64,000 nucleotides of DNA from JACCYI01 sp963828075 (GTDB taxonomy: Bacteria > Actinomycetota > Thermoleophilia > Solirubrobacterales > Solirubrobacteraceae). Shown here piece by piece: positions 51,491 to 60,147 of the stretch. Made by a program: the position numbers and the translations under genes. The DNA lies in the NCBI GenBank assembly GCA_963828075.1, contig CAWHDH010000021.1:2604001-2668000 (forward strand), read 5' to 3'. The notes below the pieces were generated by a model, which was not told the origin of the DNA, searched no databases, and was given only the letters and a program-made list of their open reading frames with translations. Within the stretch, counting starts at the first letter, position 1, and the number at the start of each line of letters is the position of its first letter.

Positions 51491-52681
51491 TCACTCCGCG
51501 CGCCGCGGGCCGCCGAGCGGGTGGCGGACGCGATACGTCAGCCGCCAGGAGAAACGCATGAACCGGTAGCCCCGGCTTCCCTTGAGCGCCGCGAGTTCCT
51601 TCTCGTGGGAGCGCAGCTGGCGCTCGGCGCGCCGCCGGCGCTCGCGCTGATCGGCCGCGTCCTGCTCGTGCCGGCGGGCGCGGGTCTTGGTCTCGCGCAG
51701 CTCGTCCTTGAGCCGCTGGCGAGCCTCGGCCGTATGGCGCCTGAAGTCCTCCAGCTCATGCCTTCCGACCTCGAACTCGCGCTCGAGCCGAGCCTGATCG
51801 ACCGCGCGGCGGTCGGCGTCGGCGCGAGCCTGCTCGGCCCGCTGGCGCTCCTGGTCGAGTTCACGGGCGAGCCGGTTGACCTGCGCGGTGTCTGCCACCT
51901 GGAGCTCGTCGCGCTCGCGGGCCAGGTCGGCGAGCGCCCGGCGGGCGCGCTCGAGCTCCGCGCTGCTGCGCTCCAGGTCGTGTCGCAGCTGAGCGTTCTC
52001 GGCCTGGAACGCGGCGCGGTCGACCACTCGCGCCTCGAGTGCCTCGGCCCGGGCGAGCTCGGCAGCCAGCCGGTCGCGCTCGGCCTCGAGGCGCCCGATG
52101 CGGCGCTGGTCGTCGCGCAGGGCGGAAAGCAGGGCGCGGACGTCGACCGCGGCGCTCATGGCGGCCTCCGGGGGCGCGCCCTCCCCCGCCAAGCGCAGCG
52201 TGACGCCGACGCCGTCGTCGACCGGCCCCGAGCTCTCGATGCGCCCGGCGCCGGCGAGCCGCCCGATCAGGCCGGGGGCGTCGGCATGGGCCATCCAGGC
52301 CGCGACCCGGCCGCCGGGGCGCACGACCCGCCGGAGATCCTCCAGCAGAGCGTCGACCGTGTCCGCTTCGGCGCTGAGGTCCTCGATCAAGACGGAGTCG
52401 AAGCTGGCCCGCCGGTACGGCAGCGGGCCCTCGACGACGAGAAAGCGAACACGGGCGCGGACGGGCTCGTCCTCCGACAGGACGGCTTCGCGCGCGACGC
52501 GCACGTCGGCAGGGCTGCGGTCGGCGCCGCTGACCTCGTGGCCGGCTCGCGCGACGGCGATCGCCGTCTCGCCCTCGCCGGCGCCGAGCACCAGGACGTG
52601 CGTGCCTTCGAGGACGTCGACGGCCCAGGAGACGCGGGTGGGTGCGGCAGTGGTCATGTCGAGGGCTTCTTCCGTGCTCAT
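51491..52681 (-). CDS. Methyltransferase-like domain plus long coiled coil
   Basis: The 396-aa protein has an N-terminal Rossmann methyltransferase-like domain (VLVLGAGEGETAIAVARAGHEVSGADRS, FDSVLIEDLSAEADTV, LRRVVRPGGRVAAWM). From about residue 185 to 370 it is an uninterrupted charged coiled coil. It ends in a basic/aromatic segment (GYRFMRFSWRLTYRVRHPL) that could sit on the membrane surface. This architecture recalls chain-length-ruling terminators of ABC-exported polysaccharides, but no capping activity can be read. It is the last gene of a coupled operon; ATG 52681 overlaps the previous stop (ATGA). Confidence 0.8.
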   Translation of the reverse strand: MSTEEALDMTTAAPTRVSWAVDVLEGTHVLVLGAGEGETAIAVARAGHEVSGADRSPADVRVAREAVLSEDEPVRARVRFLVVEGPLPYRRASFDSVLIEDLSAEADTVDALLEDLRRVVRPGGRVAAWMAHADAPGLIGRLAGAGRIESSGPVDDGVGVTLRLAGEGAPPEAAMSAAVDVRALLSALRDDQRRIGRLEAERDRLAAELARAEALEARVVDRAAFQAENAQLRHDLERSSAELERARRALADLARERDELQVADTAQVNRLARELDQERQRAEQARADADRRAVDQARLEREFEVGRHELEDFRRHTAEARQRLKDELRETKTRARRHEQDAADQRERRRRAERQLRSHEKELAALKGSRGYRFMRFSWRLTYRVRHPLGGPRRAE

Positions 52682-53160
52682 CTCCGACTCCTTTCCGGGC
52701 GGCCCCGCGCCTGGATGCGGCTACGCCTCTCCGACAACGCGCGCTGCAGCTGCTCATGCGCCGAGCCGATCGCCCGCCGGCTGGTGCCGCCGACTCCGAG
52801 GACGTGGAGCGGACGGTACATCGCCAGTACGTGGGCCGTCCGATCGGCGGCGAAGTCATCGTACGACGCCCCGAGCGCGGCCGCCCGCCATCGGGCGCGC
52901 GCCGGCAGGATCTCCACACGGTGGCCGAGCCGGCGCAGGAGCCCGAAGTCGGTGACGTCCGTCATCAGCAGCAGGCTGCCGCGCGGGCCCGTCCACCGCG
53001 TGCAGGCGAGCTCGAGCGCCTCTGCCGCCGGGTCGCTCGGCAGGTCGTGGACGAGGCAGAGGCAGTGCACGATCCCGCGGCTGCCCTTGCCCTCGGCTGG
53101 GACCGTTCGCGCCGCCGCGACCAGCCCGCGCTCGAGCGCCGCGCGCTCCAAGGGCCGCAT
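52678..53160 (-). CDS. Protein of unknown function in the coiled-coil operon
   Basis: The 160-aa soluble protein alternates strands and helices: IVHCLCLVHDLPSDPAAEALELA, GSLLLMTDVTDFGLLRRLGHRVEILP, AHVLAMYRPLHVLGVGG, with a very basic Arg-rich tail. It resembles part of a nucleotide- or glycosyltransferase-like alpha/beta fold, but no motif decides. Both ends overlap neighbouring genes (TGATG and ATGA), so it is made in step with them. Also possible: a fragment of a larger GT split by the overlap. Confidence 0.65.
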   Translation of the reverse strand: MRPLERAALERGLVAAARTVPAEGKGSRGIVHCLCLVHDLPSDPAAEALELACTRWTGPRGSLLLMTDVTDFGLLRRLGHRVEILPARARWRAAALGASYDDFAADRTAHVLAMYRPLHVLGVGGTSRRAIGSAHEQLQRALSERRSRIQARGRPERSRR

Positions 53161-54242
53161 CACGCGGCCTCGACCAGGTCGGCGAGATGTCGCGCGGCCA
53201 CGCGGGCGCCGTTTCCGACCTCCGTCGCGGCCAGTCGCTCGGCCATGGGCGCGCGGACGGCGTCGTCGAGCAGGGCGCGCACGGCGTCCGCGATCGGACC
53301 GCCCTCGTCCGGCGTCCACGCGAGCGCCACGCCGCGTGCGGCGGCCTCGGCGGCGCGGGCCGTCTGGTCGTCCACCTGCGTCTCCAGGTTCGGGACCTGG
53401 AGGGAGGGCACACGGGCCTGGATGACCTCGTGGAACGAGTTGTAGCCGGAGGCCACCACGGCGGCGTCGAACGCCCGCATGTACCGGATGAGCGGGTACC
53501 GGTCGACCGCGACGACCCCGGCGACCTCCGGCCACGAGCCGGCGATCGCCGACCGCGCGAGGCAGACCTGGACGCGCGGATCGTCCGCCAGCGCCGTCAC
53601 GCACGCGCGGGTGAGGTCCTGCGTGTCGTTGACGCGCCCGGCGCCGAGCGAGACGAGCACGTTGAGGCGCTCGGGGTCGAGCCCGAGCTCGCGCCGCGCG
53701 TCGGCGCGGTCCAGGAGCGCCTCGTCGTCGAGCAGCAGGACGGGCGGGAGCCGGATCGCGTCCTCGCGCGCGACCGTCGGCCCGCGGTCGGCGTCCTGCG
53801 CCCAGTCCCCGGGCTCCAGGATCAGGCGGAACGCCGGGGCGTTGACGAAGTTCGCGTCACCGGTCCCGGGTTTCCACATCGCCCGGCGCGACCAGACGAA
53901 CGCACGGTCTGGCGATCGCCACGCCATCCGGACGAACCCGGCATACGGGCGCGTGCCGTCGAACACCACGACGGCGGGATCGTAGGTCTCGAGGACGTGC
54001 GCGAGGCGATCGGCCAGGCGGCGATCCCAGAGCCGCCGCCCATCGCCGAACGGATCCCCCGTCGGGGCGGGGAAGTACTCCGTGAGGAAGCCTTCCGACG
54101 CTGCCAGCCCGACCGCCTCGGAGAGCGTCAACACGACCGGCGTGATGTCCTCCGGCAGCCGCCGCGCCATCGCCATGCAGCGGGTGAGATGCCCGATCCC
54201 AGCACCGTTGCTGGTGACGAAGACGACGCGGCGAGCGGCCAT
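53160..54242 (-). CDS. GT-B glycosyltransferase, MurG/GT28-like
   Basis: The 360-aa enzyme begins RRVVFVTSNGAGIGHLTRCMAMARRL, with the Gly-rich loop of MurG-type and UDP-sugar C-terminal transferases. VVFDGTRPYAGFVRMA, LNVLVSLGAGRVNDTQDL and SGYNSFHEVIQARVPSLQVPN follow, the last being the donor-recognition region. It lies 7 bp after the large methyltransferase/coiled-coil/GT2 gene and overlaps the next gene. It likely adds a sugar to a lipid- or protein-bound acceptor in the cytoplasm. Confidence 0.83.
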   Translation of the reverse strand: MAARRVVFVTSNGAGIGHLTRCMAMARRLPEDITPVVLTLSEAVGLAASEGFLTEYFPAPTGDPFGDGRRLWDRRLADRLAHVLETYDPAVVVFDGTRPYAGFVRMAWRSPDRAFVWSRRAMWKPGTGDANFVNAPAFRLILEPGDWAQDADRGPTVAREDAIRLPPVLLLDDEALLDRADARRELGLDPERLNVLVSLGAGRVNDTQDLTRACVTALADDPRVQVCLARSAIAGSWPEVAGVVAVDRYPLIRYMRAFDAAVVASGYNSFHEVIQARVPSLQVPNLETQVDDQTARAAEAAARGVALAWTPDEGGPIADAVRALLDDAVRAPMAERLAATEVGNGARVAARHLADLVEAA

Positions 54243-54249
54243 CGCCGGG

Positions 54250-57200
54250 CTAATCAGGGTCGCCGGCCGGGACGATCCCGGCCGCTTCGAGGGCGAGGCC
54301 GGGCCAGGTCGCCTCGGCCTCGTCGAGCAGCGATTTCCGGCCCGCGCCGTTGGCCTTCACGTCGGCGGCGGCGCGGGCGATGAAGCCGAGCCCGTGCGTG
54401 CGGTAGCTCGCGCACCCCGCGGTCTTGATCGCGTCGACGATCCGCCGGCCGCTGCCATCCGGCCGGCGCCAGCCCCCGACGTCGGTCAGGACGGCACGGC
54501 GCACGGCGACCGCGGTCGGGCTGAGCCTCGTGCCGGGGCGCTCGGCCCCGGCGCTCCAGCGCCGGATGGTGACGTCGCGGTCCGCGACGTGCAGGAACTC
54601 GGCCGCCTTGCCGGCGACGTCGGCGCCGGAGTGCTCGAGCGCCAGCATGAGGTCCTCGGCGTGCTCGGCGCCGTAGACGGCGTGCTCGTCCAGGACGACG
54701 ACGATGTCGCCCGCCGCGGCCTCCGTCCCGAGGTCGTAGGCGGCCGGTCGCGTCGCGTCGGCCGGGGCGCGCAGCACGGTGACCTCGCCCCCAAAGCGCT
54801 CGCGAACGCCGGCGGCGGCGTCGTGTGGGAATCCGTCACCGCGCAGGACGACGATCAACTCGGCTCCGGCGACCGTCTGGGCGGCGGCGATCTCGACCGC
54901 GGCGTCGAGGCGCGCGGGATCCTCCACGGACAGCAGCAGGGTGAGCGCCGGGCCGACGATGTGGCCGGGCAGCCGCGTCGCCAGCTGCCGCCAGCGCCCC
55001 GCCAGGGAGTGGTGGCGCAGCGCCGCCCGGCGCATCCGCACGCTGGCGGCCTCGCGGCGGGACGGATCCGCCAGGACCTCGGGTGTGAAGCGACCGAGGG
55101 CCGCGATCAGCTCGCCGCCGAGCGCTTCGCGCACCGGCTCGGGCGGGTCGTCCAGCAGGACGGGGACGCCGGTCGCGGCGATGCGGGCGATCTGCTCGGC
55201 GCGCACGGCATCGCTCGGATACAGGCCCGGATGGTCGAGCGCGGCCCGGCAGGCCCGCAGGTCGGGATGGACGCCGCCGGGCGCCACTCCGTCACCCGGG
55301 ACGTGCGCGGCGTCGCCGCGGAGCCCATCGCCGAGCGCGCCGGCGGCACCGAAGAGCAGGAGCCGGCCCGTCCCGGCCCGGGCCTCGAGCGCGGCGGCGA
55401 TCGCCCCCTCGACGGCGTGGCCCGCGCTCGGGGCGACGGCATAGACCGCGGGCGTCTCGCGGATGAAGCCCGCGGGACCGAAGCTGCGCGGGTCGAACGG
55501 GCGGGCGGCGCCGGCGCCGGCCCCCCCTCCCAGGTCGATCACCGGGAGCTGGCGGAGCGCCGCGGCCGGCTTGAGGGCGGCGACGGCCGCCGGCGCGTTC
55601 TCGGCCTCGGGACCCAGGACCACGGCCGAGAGCCCGTCGATGACCTGCTCGGCGTCCCGTTCGAGCGACGCACCATCGAGCGCGCGCGTCGCCAGGCCCG
55701 GCACGTCGGCGAGCCATGCGGCGCCCACGCGCCCGACGAGGAACCCGGCGCCCATGCGCTCGTAGCGCTCGGCGGCGTCCGGGTCCAGTGGGGACCACGG
55801 GCCCAGGAGCCGGGAGCTCGGCGGCGCGTCGCTGTCGACCGTCTGCTGGAGGCGGCGGACGTCTTCGCGCGCGGCGTTCACCAGGTCGGTGACCCGCTTC
55901 TCGGCGGAACGCAGCGCGCGGCGGTGCGCCGCGAGCTGCTCGTCGAGCTCGGCGTTGCGCCGCTGGAGCTCGAGGAGTCGCTCGGGCGCCTCGTGCGAGG
56001 CGGCCGGCGGCGGCTCCGCGGCGACGAGCGGCGGAGCGGGCACCGGCACCGGCACCGGCACCGGCACCGGCGCCGGCGCCGGCGCCGGCGCCGGCGGAGG
56101 AGCGGCCGGGACCGGGGCGGCGGCAGGGGTCCGATCCGCAATCTCGGCTTCGCGGAGGCGCGCCGAGAGCGACTCGGACCGCTCCTGGAGCACAGCGACG
56201 ACCTCCTCGAGCTCGCGGCGTCGCTCGTCGGCCTGACGGATCTCGATCGCGAGCCCGCGCTCGCGGGCGGTGGTCTCGGCGAGCTCCCGGCGCAGCACGT
56301 CGGACTCCTGGCGCAGTGTCTGGGAGTCCTGGCGCAGCGTCTCTGACTCCTGGCGCAGCGTCTCTGACTCCTGGCGCAGCGTCTCGATCGTGGCGCAGCG
56401 TCTCGACTCGTGGCGCAGCGTCTCTGACTCCTGGCGCAGCGTCTCTGACTCCTGGCGCCGCGCCTCGGACTCCCGGCGCAGCGCCTCCGACTCCCGCCGG
56501 GCGGCATCGCGGTCCTCGTCGGCGGTCGCGGCGGTGGCCGTGGCCCGGTCGGTCTCGCTGCGGGCCTCTGCCAGCGCCGCCGTCGTGCGCGTGGCCTCGG
56601 CCACGGCCTCCTCCATCGCCTTCCGAGCGGCCACGAGCTCGACCGCCTCGGCCGCGAGCCTGGACTCGAGCGCGGCGATCCGCTCGCCGGAGGCGCCCAG
56701 CCCCTCGTCGGCCTCGGCCAGCCGTGCCTGGGTGCCGGCGAGCTCGGTCCGGGCGGCCTCGAGGTCGGCGCGTGCCTCACCGAGCGCAGCGTCGAGCTCG
56801 GCACGCTGCGCCTCGGCCCGGACGCCCTCGGTGCGCACGGTCTCGAGCTCCGCGGTCAACCGCTCGATCTCCGCCCGTCGCTCGGCGTCGGCCGCCGACG
56901 GCTGGTCGGACGCCGCCTGGCGGTCCTTGGCCGTGGCTTGGTTGCGCGCCTTCTCGAGCTGCGCCTGGACGGCGTTGTGGTCCTGCCGGAGCTTGCGGAT
57001 GCGCTTGCGCTGCTCCTCGACGGCGTCGTCGCGCTCGGCCAGGCGCCGCTCGGCGGCCCGCAGCGCCCCCCACGCCAGCTCCGTCCACGCCGACAGCGGG
57101 CGCTCCCCCTCGCGGCGGGCCACGATCCCGAGCCAGCGGTCGATCAGCTCGAGCCGGCCGATGCCGAGGCCGACGTCCTCGACCGCGCCGATCATCGTCT

Positions 57201-57666
57201 CGACGTAGACCGGTTCCTTGTGGTCGTCGAACGTGTCCAGCCCGTAGGGCACCGTGATGACGATCACCCCGTCCGGGCGCAGCAGACGGACCGCCTCGGC
57301 GAGGATCGGCCGGTACTGCACCTGGTGCTCGAGGACCTCGCCCAGGAGGATCGTGTCGAAGCTGGCGTCGGGGTAGTCGAGCGCCCGCGCCTCCGCCTCG
57401 ACGAACGTCACGTGGCGGCGGACGAGCTCCGCCTCGAGCTCCAGCCGCCGGCGCGCCTCGTCGAGCGCGGGCGGCTCACGGTCGATCCCGACGACGTCGA
57501 AGCCCTCGCGACCGAGGAGGAGCGAGGCGATGCCCTGGCTGCAGCCGATGTCGAGGACGTCCTGGCCGACGGCCTGGGCGCAGAGCCAGTGAACCCGCCA
57601 GCGCGTCTGGCGTTGACGCGGGTTCTCCGCGCTCTCGTAGCGCTCAGCGATCGTGTCGTTGTTCAC
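54250..57666 (-). CDS. Multidomain protein: methyltransferase, repeat-bearing coiled coil, Pro-rich linker, degenerate GT2 module
   Basis: This 1138-aa protein is the largest here. Residues 1-190 are a class I methyltransferase (VLDIGCSQGIASLLLGREG, DTILLGEVLEHQVQYRPIL). About 195-505 is a long coiled coil that includes near-identical seven-residue repeats (ETLRQES) at about 385-459, encoded by a 21-bp DNA repeat. Residues 505-545 are a Pro-Ala/Pro-Val linker. A second helical piece follows, then a module of about 430 residues shared with the proteins at 57860 and 62190. In that module the GT2 metal motif MDDDDWY of the paralogues is replaced by LDEHAVY (about residue 991), so it may be inactive. 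The layout suggests a ruler or terminator for glycan length. Start is GTG 57666. Confidence 0.82.
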   Translation of the reverse strand: MNNDTIAERYESAENPRQRQTRWRVHWLCAQAVGQDVLDIGCSQGIASLLLGREGFDVVGIDREPPALDEARRRLELEAELVRRHVTFVEAEARALDYPDASFDTILLGEVLEHQVQYRPILAEAVRLLRPDGVIVITVPYGLDTFDDHKEPVYVETMIGAVEDVGLGIGRLELIDRWLGIVARREGERPLSAWTELAWGALRAAERRLAERDDAVEEQRKRIRKLRQDHNAVQAQLEKARNQATAKDRQAASDQPSAADAERRAEIERLTAELETVRTEGVRAEAQRAELDAALGEARADLEAARTELAGTQARLAEADEGLGASGERIAALESRLAAEAVELVAARKAMEEAVAEATRTTAALAEARSETDRATATAATADEDRDAARRESEALRRESEARRQESETLRQESETLRHESRRCATIETLRQESETLRQESETLRQDSQTLRQESDVLRRELAETTARERGLAIEIRQADERRRELEEVVAVLQERSESLSARLREAEIADRTPAAAPVPAAPPPAPAPAPAPVPVPVPVPVPAPPLVAAEPPPAASHEAPERLLELQRRNAELDEQLAAHRRALRSAEKRVTDLVNAAREDVRRLQQTVDSDAPPSSRLLGPWSPLDPDAAERYERMGAGFLVGRVGAAWLADVPGLATRALDGASLERDAEQVIDGLSAVVLGPEAENAPAAVAALKPAAALRQLPVIDLGGGAGAGAARPFDPRSFGPAGFIRETPAVYAVAPSAGHAVEGAIAAALEARAGTGRLLLFGAAGALGDGLRGDAAHVPGDGVAPGGVHPDLRACRAALDHPGLYPSDAVRAEQIARIAATGVPVLLDDPPEPVREALGGELIAALGRFTPEVLADPSRREAASVRMRRAALRHHSLAGRWRQLATRLPGHIVGPALTLLLSVEDPARLDAAVEIAAAQTVAGAELIVVLRGDGFPHDAAAGVRERFGGEVTVLRAPADATRPAAYDLGTEAAAGDIVVVLDEHAVYGAEHAEDLMLALEHSGADVAGKAAEFLHVADRDVTIRRWSAGAERPGTRLSPTAVAVRRAVLTDVGGWRRPDGSGRRIVDAIKTAGCASYRTHGLGFIARAAADVKANGAGRKSLLDEAEATWPGLALEAAGIVPAGDPD
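56041..56094. repeat. 6-bp tandem repeat coding a Pro-Val/Pro-Ala linker
   Basis: Five CACCGG units are followed by four CGCCGG units. On the minus strand they encode alternating Pro-Val and Pro-Ala within the linker of the 1138-aa protein. Slippage would change linker length by two residues per unit without breaking the frame. Confidence 0.85.
56290..56510. repeat. 21-bp minisatellite coding coiled-coil heptads
   Basis: Units close to CTGACTCCTGGCGCAGCGTCT repeat about ten times inside the 1138-aa gene and encode ETLRQES on the minus strand. The central units near 56381-56420 are shortened by 1 and 2 bp. This puts six residues (RRCATI) in another frame before the repeat resumes. Outer units are more diverged, inner ones nearly identical. 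Confidence 0.88.
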
Positions 57667-57786
57667 TCATCGGCTCCACGATGGCTGGTCGGGATCGGGT
57701 CATGGACCGGCAGCCGTGCCTGAGCCGACGGCCCCGCGCGGAGACGGATCTCGGGGCTCCGCGGCCGGCGTGCGTTCAGCGACCGA

Positions 57787-57794
57787 ACTATAGT
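57787..57794. promoter_or_regulatory. Symmetric divergent -10 (ACTATAGT)
   Basis: The perfect 8-bp palindrome ACTATAGT contains TATAGT on both strands. It lies in the 193-bp gap between two divergent large genes, 65 bp before ATG 57860 and 120 bp before GTG 57666. No clear -35 boxes are visible. Confidence 0.5.
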
Positions 57795-57859
57795 CGGCAC
57801 GCTGCGAGCGGCGCTCTGACCGGCGCGAGCGACCCCGATCCCGTGAAGCACAGGAAGGC

Positions 57860-60139
57860 ATGAACTCCTCGGCCGGCACCACAGCACCATCGACGAGGCG
57901 GATAGACGGCGCCACGCACCTGCGTGAGTCCCCGTCTGACGCGGATCTACACCCCTCCGGCCTGGAGGACCACCTGCTCCTGCTCACGGACGAGGTCGAA
58001 CGCCTCGGTCGCGCGCTGCGCGATGCCACGACGCAAGCGGAGTCGGCTCGCGCCGGCGAGCGCGAGGCCCTCGAGCACGCCGCACGAGCGCGCGAGGACG
58101 CCGCTCGCACCGCGGCGGAGTGCCAACTTCTCGCGGCTCGCGTCGAGGAGTCCGAGGCACGCGCCGTCGCGGCCGAGCAGCGCGCCGAGCGCCTGCGCGG
58201 GGAGGCGGAGGCGGCGCGCCGCGACGGCGCCGGCCGGCGGGCCGCTGCGCCCCGGCCGCCTGCCGCCGGCGCCCCGGACGGCCAAGCGGTCAAGGCCGCC
58301 AAGCGCAAGCTCGAGGAGGTGCGCGAGCAACTCGCGAGCCAGGTCGAGCGGGCCGCGCGCCTCGAGACCGAGCTCGCCCTGGAGCGCCAGCGCATCACCG
58401 CCATGGAGGCGGCGCCGGCGGAGCGGGTGTCCGGGCGAGAGTCGGGGTCTGGCAGGCCGAGGCGCTCGCGTGCCGGGGAGCACGCCGCGGCGCCCGCCGC
58501 CGCCGCCGCCCGTCCGATCGAGGCCCGCCTGCATCCGGCCGAGGCGCGCCCGCTCGGGGTCCCGCGCACGCTGGTGATCGGCCGGGACGAGCTGCCGGCG
58601 GTCGGTGCGACCGGCGCCGCGGCGCCGGTCACGGTCGACCCCGGCGCGGCCGCCGGGGAGCGCCTCCCGCCGGACATCGACCTGCTGGCCCTGAGCGCCG
58701 CCGCGCCGATCGACGGCCGGGCCGCGTCGGCGCTGCTCGCCGACGCCGTCGGTCGCGGGCTGCGGACCGTCGCCCTCGACGGCCCCGCACGGCGCCGCGT
58801 GTGGCGTCGCGGCGGCCCGGCCTGGATCGCCGACGCCGGCGCCCGGCTGACCGAGGTCGCGGCGGGCGCCGAGGCCACGGTGATCGAATCGCGGGTCGTG
58901 AACCCCGTTGGGTTCACGGGTCACAAGCTGCGCCATGACGCCTGGGTCATGGTCGTCGCGGCGGGCACGGACCCCGAGGGGGTTCGTGCCGCCGTCGCGC
59001 GGTGGGAGCGGACGCTCGGCAAGGCGCCCGTCGAGATCCTCGGCGGGGCGGGTCTGGCAGGCCTGCCACCGCACGTCAGCACCCGTCCGCTGCCGGAGGA
59101 GGGCGTGCTGGGCAAGCGAGCCCGCCAGTACCGCGGCCTGCTCGACCACCCGGCACTGCACGCGAGTCCCCGCGACCACGCCGAGCGCCTGCTGTCGTTC
59201 GCCGCCGGCGGCGTCCCCGTGCTCGTGCTCGAGCTGCCCGCCGCGGTCCGCGCCCGGCTCAGCCCGCCGTTCGCCTCCGCGCTGGATGCGCTGCGCCCGG
59301 ATGCCCTCGCCGACACGCACGGCCGCGAGCGGGCGAGCATCGCCGTCCGCCGCGCGGCGCTGCGAGACCATTCCTTGAGCGGGCGGCTCCTGGGCGCCGG
59401 CCATGAGACGGTGAGCGTCCTGCTGCCGAGCAACCGCCCCGACTACCTCGAGCACGCGATCGAGCAGGTCAACCGCCAGACGTATCCCGTGTCTGAGCTG
59501 GTCCTGATGCTCCACGGCGACGCCTTCCCGGCCGGCCTGGAGGCCCGCCTCACGCAGCTGGCCTCCGTTCCCCTGACGGTCCTGCGCGCCCCGGCGTCCG
59601 ACTCGCTGGGGCGGATGCTCAACGCGGGTGTCGCGGCCGCGTCGGGCACCCTGGTGACCAAGATGGACGACGACGACTGGTACGCCACCGAGCATGTGTT
59701 CGACCTCGTCCTCGCCCGCGACTACTCGGGCGCCGACATGGTCGGCAAGGGCAACGAGTTCGTCTACGTCCGCTCCGAGGACGTGACCCTGCGCCGCGCG
59801 GCGAGCGGTGGGGAGCGCTGGAACCACTACATCTGCGGCGGGACGCTGCTCGCGTCGAAGGACGTGATCGCCGGGCTGGGCGGGTGGCGCGACGTCCCCC
59901 GTGCGGTCGACAGCGCGCTGATCGAGGACGCTCGCACCGCAGCGGCGCGGATCTACCGCACCCACGGCTTCGGCTATCTGCTCAACCGGCACGGCCAGCA
60001 ACACACGTGGCGGCGGGACACGAAGTTCTTCCTCGATACCGCGGTCGCCCAGTGGCCTGGACTGGATCTGGATGCCGCGGGCATCGAAGCGGGGGCGGGC
60101 GATCGAATGCCATCCGGCCCTGCCGCGCCGATACGCTGA
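57860..60139 (+). CDS. Coiled-coil protein with GT2 glycosyltransferase module
   Basis: The 759-aa protein starts at ATG 57860 after AGGAAGG. Residues 30-200 form a coiled coil with a Pro/Ala break. Then comes a poorly characterised alpha/beta region (RTLVIGRDELPAVGATG) and the shared module starting near YRGLLDHPALHASPRDHAERLL. That module ends in a GT2 domain with SVLLPSNRPDYLEHAIEQ, SDSLGRMLNAGVAAASG and the metal motif KMDDDDWYATEH. The intact DDDD suggests it is an active transferase, unlike its divergent relative at 54250. It heads a four-gene plus-strand operon. Confidence 0.83.
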   Translation: MNSSAGTTAPSTRRIDGATHLRESPSDADLHPSGLEDHLLLLTDEVERLGRALRDATTQAESARAGEREALEHAARAREDAARTAAECQLLAARVEESEARAVAAEQRAERLRGEAEAARRDGAGRRAAAPRPPAAGAPDGQAVKAAKRKLEEVREQLASQVERAARLETELALERQRITAMEAAPAERVSGRESGSGRPRRSRAGEHAAAPAAAAARPIEARLHPAEARPLGVPRTLVIGRDELPAVGATGAAAPVTVDPGAAAGERLPPDIDLLALSAAAPIDGRAASALLADAVGRGLRTVALDGPARRRVWRRGGPAWIADAGARLTEVAAGAEATVIESRVVNPVGFTGHKLRHDAWVMVVAAGTDPEGVRAAVARWERTLGKAPVEILGGAGLAGLPPHVSTRPLPEEGVLGKRARQYRGLLDHPALHASPRDHAERLLSFAAGGVPVLVLELPAAVRARLSPPFASALDALRPDALADTHGRERASIAVRRAALRDHSLSGRLLGAGHETVSVLLPSNRPDYLEHAIEQVNRQTYPVSELVLMLHGDAFPAGLEARLTQLASVPLTVLRAPASDSLGRMLNAGVAAASGTLVTKMDDDDWYATEHVFDLVLARDYSGADMVGKGNEFVYVRSEDVTLRRAASGGERWNHYICGGTLLASKDVIAGLGGWRDVPRAVDSALIEDARTAAARIYRTHGFGYLLNRHGQQHTWRRDTKFFLDTAVAQWPGLDLDAAGIEAGAGDRMPSGPAAPIR

Positions 60140-60147
60140 CGCCGAGC

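Noticed and set aside
52098..53445. Plus-strand open frames opposite the coiled-coil operon
   Set aside because: They are antisense shadows with Arg/Ser/Pro-rich translation and would contradict the tightly coupled minus-strand genes.
56290..56510. Short direct repeats that could suggest a CRISPR array
   Set aside because: The units are contiguous with no spacers, have a 21-bp period that keeps the codon frame, and lie inside a coiled-coil coding region.
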